Source: Ichthyophonus hoferi (lineage: Eukaryota; Opisthokonta; Ichthyosporea; Ichthyophonida; Ichthyophonidae). From it: 64,000 nucleotides of DNA. Shown here piece after piece: positions 26,374 to 37,381 of this stretch. The translations under genes and the position numbers were made by a program. The stretch is from assembly GCA_002751075.1 (NCBI GenBank), contig NAOQ01000028.1:32907-96906 (forward strand), in the 5' to 3' direction. Every line of letters begins with the position of its first letter. Position 1 is the first letter of the stretch. The notes under the pieces were generated by a model. That model did no database searches. It was given only the letters and a program-made list of their open reading frames with translations, and was not told where the DNA came from.

Positions 26374-26463
26374 GGCAATCCAGGTAGGCCCTAGTGCATC
26401 AATATACAAGAATGTGGTCATGAGTGCAGGGATATGCATCGTCCTCTATGAATGCATGGTGTA
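26374..26463 (+). other. isolated exon-like frame resembling a mitochondrial-carrier C-terminus
   Basis: After a good acceptor (ATTGCAG) a 29-codon frame reads ...VGPSASIYKNVVMSAG and ICIVLYECMV then stop. The spacing resembles the last transmembrane helix of SLC25 carriers (G...R/K...M..A....YE.M; compare the end of SLC25A38). No upstream carrier exon with a PX[DE]XX[KR] motif was found on the same strand, and all frames are open here, so this is tentative. Confidence 0.18.
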
Positions 26464-26676
26464 ACTACACAGCATTGTATTTATACAAGATAAACGTGTG
26501 TAGGTATAATGCATTCCATCGAATCTCGGTTTATATGTATGCATATGCACTTTCACTTTGGTATTTATTTATGGTATACATATGCAAACAGATATAATAT
26601 TCATGTATTCCGTTTACATTTTCCAATATACATCCAATCGTGAATCTTGATATATATATATATGAGCACCAAAAGA

Positions 26677-26998
26677 TAAAATAAGAAGAGAAAAGGAGTT
26701 TGAGTCAAAGAGTAAAAAACAAAAACAAATTAGAGTGTGTGTGCAAAAAAGAGAGTATAACTGTGAGTTATAATTGCACTGGATCTTATGTATAAGCCTT
26801 TTCTATAAAGGTTTTTAAATAAAGGCGAATGTGAAAACAGAAAAAACATAAAAAAACATAAAACAAAAAGCGAAGAAAAAAAGAGAAAAATATATAGAAG
26901 GTGAGGAGACAGAGAGCAAAAGTGAGAGTGAGAGAGAGAAAATATAAGTAATTGTTGACCAAAATAAGGGACTGAAAATAAAGGAAAGTGTATCAAAA
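26677..26998. repeat. purine-rich (GA/A) tract
   Basis: About 320 bases dominated by A and G on the plus strand. The minus-strand frame over it is F/S/L-rich, as expected from such a tract. Confidence 0.7.
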
Positions 26999-27802
26999 AA
27001 TGAAAACCCTGGCAAAACCAATTGCTTTTATCCACACTACCTTACAAATGAAGTATCGTTTGGCGTGTTGTTATTGCTGTGAACCTCCATATTTAATTAT
27101 GTATGCTTGTATGTTTATATATTTTTGTGCTTGTATGTTTTTATGTTTGTATTGTTGAGTAGGCATATAGAGTAGGTATAAATGTGTGATAGTCTGATAG
27201 TATAATAGTATGATAGTATGATAGTATGATGGCCTGTATAATAGTATGAAACAAGTATATAATTTAAAATGTACATATGTATGTCAAACAAACAATTCCA
27301 TTACTGTAGATATGCTGGCTTTCCGAGGAATATTATAAAGGAAGTGATGCTTTATTGGATGGCTTGTAATTACTAAGGTTATTATTATTGGTGGCTTAAT
27401 GACAGGAATTTCAAGATTACTTCATATCAAATAGCTATTGGCTAATAATCAGATTGTGGTACAGTGTGTATAACTAAATCCTAATTATATTAGCATCAAT
27501 ATAACGTAGAAAAAAGTTATCTTATTAGTTATGCAAATCATTAAAAAACAAATAGAAAGGGCAGAGTTTAAAAATATATTGCCAATTCCCTCACAATCTA
27601 GGCCACTCCTCAAAGGCATGTATTTAAACTAAACACAACACAACACTCCCAAATCAGAAGGCACAGAGATTCCTATGCTCAACAGATTGGTCAAGGAATC
27701 AAATTGTTGATGCTCAGATATTACCTTGTCAAGAAATTCAGTAATGGTTTTATGATGGAAGAGACCACCTTCTATTTTTATTACTAGAAGAAAGATTTCT
27801 AG

Positions 27803-28400
27803 TTAATTAGAACTACGTGTACGTATAGTCCTTAGGCTGCTTAAAAAATAGGCTATGGTAATGATCTTTGAACTCCAAAATATGTAATACTTTGGGTTAT
27901 GGTATAAAATTAATATTATACGCCGTGATTTTTTGATGCCGTAATCCTTATACACAATCATTTGTGCTCTAAACATATAGGTGTTATTGTTATTGTTAAA
28001 CTTGATATTCATAAAATAATAGGACCATGTAAATACTTAACGGGATAAAAATATTTTCTTAATACTTCCATTATTAGAAAAGAATTGTTATCTTTTTGAG
28101 TTATTTATTCCCTTACACAAGTTTAAATTTGACAGCCTTTATTACAACAATTAGTTCAGTAATATTGGATTTGGGTTTATAAGCTTGGTAGTCTTGATGA
28201 TTATGATTATGAGACACTATTTTTTTTGAGATAGAGAGATGGGGTAGCAAAGAAAACATACCTCTTAGTAGTGGGAGTATAGTAGATTTTGTTTGCATTT
28301 TAGATATCTGTTGATGAAAGTCAACAGTATAATTAATGTAGCTAGAGTAGGCTACTAGCAGATGCCGGAAATAAGGCTCTATAGGTTCTAAGTACATACC
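27803..28400 (-). other. two exon-like frames of uncertain nature
   Basis: The upstream frame (about 28,400-28,260, ending at a GTATGT donor) contains EPYFRHLLVAYSSYINYTVD, loosely like the aromatic-spaced helix of DH/RhoGEF domains. The downstream frame (28,012-27,803) contains IVYKDYGIKKSRRIIL and NPKYYIF, loosely like the start of a PH domain. The order DH then PH would be right, but the conserved QR..RY..LL block of DH domains was not found between them. This could be a diverged gene, a relic or chance. Confidence 0.18.
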
Positions 28401-28886
28401 AAAACTCTATTATATCCTATGCCTTTCTTACTCTCTAATCATTCTACAGTAATATTGGTAGTGCTGATAGTATAAATATATGTGTTGTTTTAAAAAACTA
28501 ATAGTTAATGTTACTAACAATTATCTTATAGAATCAAGTAATGGATGACCATATTAAATGCTAGAAGCCCACTATTTGGCAGATCATTGCATTTATTAGG
28601 AATTCTTGTGGAAAGGATTGCACATTCATTTATGATGAAAGGATTGGCCTTAGTCATTGTATACAAGGCTACATGCTTATAATGAGGTTATCAAAATAAT
28701 AATATTGTAGAACTAGATAGCACTCCATATTATATAATTCTATCCAATTCTACTCCTAGAATAATAATTGGCTTAAATCATTATACTCCCACTGTGAACA
28801 TTTAAATACACAAATCTCGTTAGATGCATTTTATTGTTCTACGTGTATCCTTAACTACAATTTTTAACACAGTATGATTTTCTTTC

Positions 28887-28966
28887 TAGCTCTGTCTCCA
28901 AAACCGTTTATTAGTGTAAGTGTTGTTGAAAGTTAAATAGTGACAGGTTCAATCCCTGTGACTTAT
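28887..28966 (+). other. tRNA-like sequence with perfect T-arm (B box), no acceptor stem
   Basis: ACAGG-TTCAATC-CCTGT at 28,943-28,959 folds as a perfect five-pair T-arm and matches the B-box core GGTTCRANNC. An A-box-like TAGCTCTGTC lies about 55 bases upstream. No seven-pair acceptor stem can be formed, so this is a decayed tRNA or a tRNA-derived SINE head rather than a working tRNA gene. Confidence 0.3.
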
Positions 28967-30338
28967 CTTCATTTGGAACTGAATAAATAAATAAATATCC
29001 AAATTAATTAAATATTCTTTTTTCTAAGAGGCGTATTACTTACTATATGCTAATTATTGTCTATATATAGAGTGTTTGCCCACAACCTATATTATAAGTC
29101 ATGTGCTAGTCGCACTATGGAAGGAGTTTTTTATATTTTCATATGTTGCAGTATAACAATTGAGATTATCTTAAGACAACTAGTCCACCTTAAAATTGTT
29201 TGTTTGTGTTAAAACAGGAGTATTTAATTAGCTTAGGTATTTATTTTGTTATATAGCTATAAATAAATATTTCATATTATTAGCGATTATTATTATATAC
29301 GTAGCCTAGTCAAATAGCTAGGGCAATCTATTGGTGCTAAACGGCAATCCAAGATGATTTATCAAATTGAACCAGCCAATAGCAGAGATCCTGCAACTAT
29401 ATAATAAGCCATCTCAGATCATATGATTTGGGTTCAGATAGCACATTGCTTAGGCATCCTGCCTATGGCAAGTCCTGCTGACTTGTTTATCGATAAAAAT
29501 GCGCCTTACCATATTTGTACTCTGTGTATGCAAAGGGACATGGTAAAACACCCTTTAATTTGGTATTCCCTCTCCTTCTAAACAAATATAGGTTACAGGA
29601 ACACTCATATATCTCTATTTATTATTTCCATTAATTTGCATAAGATCAACTCTGTCAGACTAACAAGGATTTCATTTCATTCACCATGGGCTGGAGCAGT
29701 TTAGGTAAAAAATATAGAAGTATGAAATAGTTTCAATTGTGCTTCATCCAACACCAACTATGAATATTATAATATATTATAATTCAACTCATGTCATACA
29801 TTACCGCGTATATATTGCACGTTTTTATGCTACATTTGCTTTATTTACCATCATCGTGGTATCAACTAGGGCTCTTTGTACCCAGTAATTTAGTATGCCC
29901 ATATCTCATAAACATGCACTAACAGCGTATTTTTTAGCATTTAGCATTAACTCATCTGACCCTAAATTGCTGTGTATGATGGTATTTGGATTTGTACTGA
30001 CAATAAGAATAAGGGTACGTTCATATGGTTTTATAGGTACCTACGCATTCATTTAAAAACCTCTACATAAATGTGCTCAAAATACTCTTGCACCTTTCAT
30101 GTAAGCACCTATCACTGGTAGATATGTTGGTCTATTTGCTTATTGTGTCTGCGTGCATATATACTTTATGCACATAGGTTATACATGCGACTCTCATTTA
30201 GGTTTTTGGAGAAACAAAATGTACTTTTGCTTACACTCGTCAAAAATTGGAAACTGTAAGTGTAATAAACAGATACTTCAATAAAGCAATTATCATCACA
30301 TAGATTGAATACATGTGATATTAAGAATAAAATAATAA

Positions 30339-32045
30339 TCACGAACTACCCGCTGATGATGCCCTTTCTGGCGTGCTCCAATCCGTTTTCTTCTGGGGAT
30401 TAAAAAAAGAGAGTGTACAGTATGCCGTAAGGGGTGATATATTATACATATTAACTGGATCTGGCGATTCCATAATATCTGCCCAATCAGGTTTTGCCAA
30501 ATCATCCAGACCACTTCTTACAGGAGCAAAGTAATAGCTTTTTGGTGGAATATGTAAATGCTGGTTTATATTATTTGGGGCATTACTATTGTCAGCATGA
30601 AATTGTTTATCTATAATAAAAAGATGTTCAGGGTGCATATAGTCTTCAACAATCTTTTCTTTTCTCCACGGTTTGGCTGGTCCGGGTACGGGTTGTTGTA
30701 GGGGTGAAAGAAGCTTGGATTTTTCAGAGCCATGGTGACAATTTAGTTCATTCTTTTGATATAAAGCCTCAGAAGGAGACAGGTGTGTATGTTCAAAGCA
30801 TCTATTATTATCAGTGACATCAGACAAAGAACGCCTGGCTATTTCTTCCTTCCATTCAATCTCTACTACTTTCGGGGGGATTGGAGATAATTTGAGAGGA
30901 CATAGGCTGAAAGAAAGAAAGGAAATATGTTAGAGATAGGACAATCATGGCATGGACAATATATTTTAAACCAGGTGATAATAAATGATTTATATAAAAA
31001 AATCAAACAATATAAAAGTGTAAAATTGGTTCTTACCGGAATTTTAATCATTTATTTTACATTCTTACGCTAAACCATTAATTATATCAGCAGACTTCAA
31101 CTGGCTCTGTCTCCTATTCATTTTTCACTTTTGTTTTGGTTTTTTGTTTGTTCTTTATCTGGTAAACTTAAATTTCAAAGTTCAAAATACAACCAATATA
31201 ATTATAAAAATGAAAATGGGAATGATTCAACATGGCACCGATATGAGTATTCATATAGATATGTGATATGATGGGAGATGGTGGCGCTTTAGTACTATAA
31301 AAATTATATTCTAAGCTTAGTTTAATAAAACAGTTCTACTAAATTAATTTTTAATTAAGGGTTTTCACTTTCTAAGTATAAACCACAGTAATACTAGGAT
31401 TGCAAGTTTTTGAGTGGGAATACGAATTAATGTTTTATTCTTCAAAACTGAAAAGAGGATTTCGACCTGAGGCAAAAAACCTAAGTACGAAAGAAACGGT
31501 TACCTTGATATGTGCCTTAGTTTATCTGATGCCAATGTTGCTACATAAAATCGTTTTTTAGTATCATATGTGCTATCCTCTTCTTTCATTTCCTTATTAT
31601 TCTGGCAGTCTGCTTCGTCAACCATACTCAACTTTTCTGGAGAAGTACGCTCTACTGGAGGATATCCCTTGAGAGAACGTCGTAGATCGTGCGAAAGTGA
31701 AAAAGTACTGGCTGTATGGCGAGCTTTGCGTGGTCGCATACTATAGCCGGTCATAGAGCGAGTTCGGTTAGGAAAATTGTTTTTACGTGAAGGTTCTTCA
31801 TAATTATCAGTTGCTGATTTAGTTGTGGTTGCATTTGAGACTTTTCCGTCAAAAGAAAATATGTTTTTTGGAAATTTGTGAGAGATAAATGATACACTAG
31901 GGAACGAGGTTGAAATTATGTCAACAATGTGTTGTTTGGTTCCAAAAGAGATCCTGCGAGGGTTGTGGTTTCCCTGTGTACCAACATTCTTTGGGGGAGA
32001 TGGCATCTTGCCAATACCTGCTGTAGTTTGGGACGTTTTTTCCAT
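30339..32045 (-). CDS. two-exon gene for an unrecognised, probably disordered protein
   Basis: Exon 1 (32045-31504) opens with ATG and ends at a GTAACC donor. Exon 2 (30906-30339) begins after a strong polypyrimidine acceptor (TTTCTTTCAG) and ends with TGA. The phase joins cleanly (AG+C, Ser), giving 369 residues. I do not recognise the protein. It is rich in S, P, T, N and K, has no membrane segment or obvious globular domain, and carries several basophilic-kinase-like sites (RRISF, RRSLKG, ARRSLS). The second half holds PPKVVEIEWKEEIARRSLSD and a Pro/aromatic segment HIPPKSYYFAPV that may be short binding motifs. Both exons read like protein-coding sequence compared with the 597-base intron. 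The function is unknown. Confidence 0.72.
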
Positions 32046-33105
32046 GTTTAATAATTACTTGTACTTTTATGTTTGTGCTCTCCTGTGTAGAGAACATCGA
32101 ATAACTACTCGTACAGATAGTTGATATGAATCAGGTCAAATGTATTGAGGTGCGAAGTGTCTTCGTAGTGTAGGATCAAGAGGAAATAGAAATACCAGTT
32201 AAAGCACTGGTTAATCGCGGCATCCTAATTCGATCGGAAGGTTCAATCTCCATTAATCGCATTCCATTTGTACTTATCGATTTCACTGGTCTGATACCTT
32301 CTAAGCAGCTCTCATTACTCACACTGCCGATAGTAACCTTATAAACCACCGTTATTTGATGAAGTCGATTTTCCTCATTTTAAGGTGTTTATTTTGAAAA
32401 GCTTATTTATTCTGCTTTGTTGAGTGATGTAGTAGACTAAAGTATTAAGCTCAAGGTAGGCTAGATTTGACCTGACGGTTAAGATCAGATTTGCAATTGT
32501 GTTATGATCTGATTTACCGAACTTCCGGCCGGTATGCCAATGTTTTAAGAAGGGTTTTAACCAACCTTTAACTGTTGACGTTTATTGCTTTGTGAAATGA
32601 GATAGTGCAATATTACGGATTTTAAACCAGTACTACTGCGACTTGGTCTCTTAGCTCTTAAATTAAGCAATAGAAAGAATTCCTTACACTAAATATCATT
32701 AATGCGTGTAACATAATTTAATAGAGATAGGTAAACAACAATGTGATGGGTGAATAATGTGTTACAGCAACCAATGACATTTCCATTCCGTTGTAAAGCA
32801 TCTCCATATGCTGGTGTTTATTTTCTAATTCGCTTCTACAAAATCTACAATTGAGATAATCAATGAACATTTCAGTCGGGGCTCAGGTTAGTCAAAGGAA
32901 AAATGGGCTCTACTACTGGAAATATTTCCAAGGCAACATATCTTAGGGCATCTATTTAACCACGTTTTTACAATTTAGATGTAGACGAGAAATCTCCAAT
33001 ACTCGTATAACTAACTATACAGAAAATTTAGAAAGGAAATTTTTCTATTGAAAGAGACTATCTAACCTACTTTAAGATAAAGGCTTGGTCATACGTGAGA
33101 AGGAT

Positions 33106-33567
33106 GTTTAATTTATATTTTGGATGTGAATAAATAACTACTTTTACCAACACCACAGGTATGATATGGGCATATTATGACAGAGATTGATAAATTTCGA
33201 TTACCTAGGTGTCTTCCTACTGGTCATAATGTTCAATTTATTTGGGTGTGGATAAATAACCACATTTACCAACGCAACCGGAAACCTGTATTCGCATGAC
33301 AAGTAATACCCGATTGGATCAATATTGGTATGATTTAGGCATATTATAACACAAATTGATAAAGATTATCTAAGTATCTTCTTACTGGTCATAATATTCA
33401 ATTTATATTTTGGATGTGGATAAATAACTACTTTTGCCAACGCCACAGGAAGCCTGTATTCGTATGACAAGCGATACTTGATTGGATCAATATTGGTATG
33501 ATATGGGCATACTATAACGCATATTGATAGATTTCAATTGCCTGTGTGTCTTCTTACTGGTCATAAT
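33106..33567. repeat. tandem repeat, three copies of about 165 bp
   Basis: Copies are 33,106-33,230, 33,231-33,395 and 33,396-33,567. Each starts TTYAATTTAT, contains GGATAAATAAC and TGGTATGAT, and ends CTTACTGGTCATAAT or a close variant. Copy 1 lacks about 45 bases (from after CCACAG to before GTATGAT) that copies 2 and 3 share. It is non-coding and looks like a short satellite array. Confidence 0.9.
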
Positions 33568-34097
33568 GTTTTGCGTTTCATTGGGAAATTCTCGAAGGAT
33601 AAATCTGTACTGTACCATGCATTAGATTGCATTAGATGAAAAGCCATTTAATCTATGGCTAAATTAGTCTGATAAAATTTTAATACAGTAACTTTTACAT
33701 TGTGTTTTTCTTTCTAAAATGATATAATATATAAATATAATAGTATGTATATAGGCTACTGTAGGCTCTATAACAATAATAGAAAAATTCATGAGGAATG
33801 CAAATAGCTCCTATGGTGGTCCATAGCATAATATAAACTAAATTTCAGCTGTGTTCAATGACACAAATTATTAAAGAATTTTCTTAATATATATATATAA
33901 ATCAAAGTATAGCGAGGTACTATTTTATATAAAAAAATGAATAATAAATTTTATTTTTCGTTATGTAGGAAGCACAATAGGGGTGCATGTTTAGCTATAA
34001 AGGGGCTAAACCTACGCTACAATAAACCACGTAGTTTTGTAACCACACAATACCTGAAATTAGAATGACTATAAATAAAAACTCAAAAAAAAAAACT

Positions 34098-34138
<41 letters not shown>

Positions 34139-34241
34139 AAGTTAATTTTTTACGTTATAGTTCGACCTATAGAGTAAGAAAGTAAAGTTAGGTTAGGTAA
34201 GTAAACGTAGAAGTAACTACAACAACTATTTCGTTTTAGTT

Positions 34242-34619
34242 NNNNNNNNNNNNNNNNNNNNNNNNNNNNNNNNNNNNNNNNNNNNNNNNNNNNNNNNNNN
34301 NNNNNNNNNNNNNNNNNNNNNNNNNNNNNNNNNNNNNNNNNNNNNNNNNNNNNNNNNNNNNNNNNNNNNNNNNNNNNNNNNNNNNNNNNNNNNNNNNNNN
34401 NNNNNNNNNNNNNNNNNNNNNNNNNNNNNNNNNNNNNNNNNNNNNNNNNNNNNNNNNNNNNNNNNNNNNNNNNNNNNNNNNNNNNNNNNNNNNNNNNNNN
34501 NNNNNNNNNNNNNNNNNNNNNNNNNNNNNNNNNNNNNNNNNNNNNNNNNNNNNNNNNNNNNNNNNNNNNNNNNNNNNNNNNNNNNNNNNNNNNNNNNNNN
34601 NNNNNNNNNNNNNNNNNNN
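34242..34619. other. assembly gap (378 N)
   Basis: An unknown-base run flanked on both sides by A homopolymers (about 34,107-34,136 and 34,621-34,662), which probably stopped the assembler. Confidence 0.99.
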
Positions 34620-35711
34620 CAAAAAAAAAAAAACAAAAAAAAAAAAAAAAAAAAAAAAAAAAGAAGAAATTTTTTTTCGGTTATGTTGCCCAATGAGTAA
34701 GAAGAAAAGTTGTTGGGTAGTAAAACTAGAGAAATCACAACATTTTTTTTGTGTACTTGTGTCAAAATATTTTTAAAATGGTGTTGAAAAATGTTTAGCA
34801 AAATTATAAATGATTAGTATACTACACTCAATTAAGGTTAGGTCCCACCTCGTACGTAAAAGTTTTCCTTATATGGCTGAGTGCATAGGGTTATTGTATG
34901 CGGTATATGAGTCACTGACTTTGCCGTGAATTGTATAGTCTAACTAGATTGGGCTCGAATGCCCGTCTTATATGAGCCAGATGATCTTTTTTCCTGTAAT
35001 CTATCTGCATCTATTTTAAAGTTTTATACTAATAGTTGGTACAGATCTTTTCGAGCAGCATGATCGGCTAAATTGTTAGACAAGTTTAATCTATATCTAT
35101 GACTATACTGTATTCATTGTAGATTAAGTCCAAGTCGGGATGATCGGCTAGATCAATAGATGATCACAGTGGACATTAAACTTCAGCCTTACATAGGACC
35201 TGGAAAGTTGTAAAAGGGATAAGTATGACGCGCAAAATACTTCAAATAACATGCACACTACAATAAAAAAATTCTATAAAGTTCTCTCAAGTTTAAATCC
35301 GATCTGACACAGTTTAGTCAATAAACAGAGGTCATGGATTAACACGTTAGTTGGAATTTACTCAGCTAAGACAGCCATATAGGATGGATAAAGAAGATGG
35401 ATTCAAGTTCTCTAACAATGTTAAACTATTTTTAAAAGCGCAAATGTGATGATGCCAAGATGTGACTGATAGAGCCTAATCATATTAACATATAGAACAA
35501 CTTCAGTGAATTACTGTGCCTCTAATCCGTTTAGGTGTAATGAAGCAGAAAATTAAAGACAATTTAATAATTCATAACTCGATTAAACATTGAATACAAT
35601 GAATTGTATGTGATTGGTTTATTCTAGCAATCGCTGGTATACGATCAGCGTCCTGACTTATCAATTTAAGTTACAAGCATGGGCTTGGCAGTTTAAGGGA
35701 AATACTCGCTC

Positions 35712-36032
35712 TTAACTCTGTAGTCTATGGGATAATACGATCAACGACTCAGATGCGGTGGAGAACGCACTTTCCATCCACACGGTGATGCAAATCAACA
35801 AGGGCAGGTTTGCCATCGGTAATTCCTCCATGTCACGATGATGGACATAAACTTTGACAATAATTAGCCTCAGATTCATTGTGATGACCACAGAATGAGT
35901 GCAGTTCAACCATAGAGTTGCCATCAATGCCATCAAGGAGACTATAAAAGCTGAAGCTTTAAACAAAGATCCAAGACAGTGGGCTAAATGATAAGTATGC
36001 ACTTTAATATCATACTGATTAAATTTAGACAT
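35712..36032 (-). CDS. possible 106-residue single-exon ORF, unrecognised
   Basis: The frame runs from ATG to TGA or equivalent with no interruption and is less A+T-rich than its surroundings. The product would have a hydrophobic stretch near residues 25-42 (SLFKASAFIVSLMALMATLW) and a second at about 77-86. I recognise no family, see no splice partners and find no clear promoter. It may be a small membrane protein, a relic or chance. Confidence 0.22.
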   Translation of the reverse strand: MSKFNQYDIKVHTYHLAHCLGSLFKASAFIVSLMALMATLWLNCTHSVVITMNLRLIIVKVYVHHRDMEELPMANLPLLICITVWMESAFSTASESLIVLSHRLQS

Positions 36033-36793
36033 GAATTATGGTTAAAAGATTACTATATCAATATCACTAACAGGTCTCACCTATCTCAACTATAATCACT
36101 AACTATGGATTAGAAACAGACACTTGGACGTAATATTTCTTAAAAATTATTTCCATGGTAATGAATCTTTTATAATGTGTATCAATTATATTGGGTTCCA
36201 TAATTAATATTAAAATTGTGGAGAGCTTAAATAGTAAAGGGGGTCCACTGTAAGTTGGCACTTAATGTTACAAAGGATATTGGCAGTATTCTAACCTGAT
36301 GCGCAGGTTCCAGTTCGTTTTAATATAATTAAATGGAATATTCCGGCATTCCATATTTTTTAAGGTATGGACAATTTTAATAATAACAAATCCATTATGG
36401 TTTTAAACAGTTTTTCTTGAATTATGCTTAAAAAATTTAGGGTGAAATAATTGGCCTTAAATGCATATGATTTGGACAATACTATCTACATCTATCTGTT
36501 ATAATTACTACATAAACAAGATTACACTTACCAACTGGTTGCTTAAAAAATATAAAAGAGGTTGTTGGAACTAAGTTCTTCACCACACTTAGATAGATGA
36601 TTCCTTGCTATTGTTATCGCATTTCTTACATTCAGTTATAGTTGCTTATTAAGGTCAATAGGAAGTTGCTTTACAAACTACTGGTCTATAACATAACGGT
36701 TAAGTATTTCCTATACACAACAAACTGAACAGAACATTACATACACCTATTGGTGTTTCCTCTTTAGACGTATACAATAACTTCCCAAAACGC

Positions 36794-36824
<31 letters not shown>

Positions 36825-37381
36825 AAAAACAAATATGTACGCTAGTTGTCAGGTGTACTCATTCACTTTTACCATGGAAGATACAGTATGCTTATTTTTT
36901 ACAATTATAAAACTTTATTTCTTAATTTTTTAAAGAGGCTCTGAAAGCCAATATATATTAATACAAATACAAATGCACCAGGAATCGTATGAAGTCGCCC
37001 TTCTCCTGCATAAAGGATATTGTACGTTTCGCTTTCTTAAAAATATTATAGTTCATCTATAAATAATTAGCAGTACCATTGCCGAATTAGTACGTGATAA
37101 ATTTAGCTCCTACATTTGTTGTTGGGCACCACCCACTAAAATAGTATTTTGTTGTGATAAATGCAAAAGGAACAATATTGTAGCAATGTATGCATATTAT
37201 TGCAGTAAATATATGGTAGAAATATGTTGAGTTGTAAAAAGTATATGATATTATGCTATGTTAATACCAAAATAGTGTTTTTCTATTGTGAAGACGGTAA
37301 AACAAATTCCCTTATAACAATACATGAATATTATTGCAGTAAATAGATGGTTAACAAAACACGGTAGAGTTGCAACACCAA

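Larger units (their letters stand above)
24754..30338. other. long stretch with no confident gene
   Basis: It must contain the missing first exon of FHIT (minus strand), not identified. It also holds an ACTAT pentamer array, a purine-rich tract, an isolated exon-like frame (26,374-26,463), two unresolved minus-strand frames (27,803-28,400) and a tRNA-like arm (28,943-28,959). The rest is A+T-rich DNA in which I see nothing. Confidence 0.55.
32046..37381. other. gene-poor stretch with satellite and assembly gap
   Basis: It contains a decayed tRNA-like segment (about 32,196-32,260, with AAGGTTCAATC), a three-copy tandem repeat, A-runs around a 378-base gap, one isolated minus-strand frame (35,712-36,032) and an A/G run at 36,797-36,830. 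No confident gene is seen. Confidence 0.55.

Noticed and set aside
24754-27000. NitFhit (nitrilase-Fhit) fusion
   Set aside because: No nitrilase catalytic motif (for example CYDxRFPE) was found on the minus strand upstream of the Fhit exons.
32196-32260. tRNA-Arg-like gene
   Set aside because: It has a B-box-like GGTTCAATC, but the T-stem and acceptor stem do not pair.
33106-33567. CRISPR-like array
   Set aside because: The repeated units are contiguous 165-bp monomers without spacers, and the genome is eukaryotic.
34226-34801. Long minus-strand frames across the gap
   Set aside because: They consist almost entirely of unknown bases and A/T runs.
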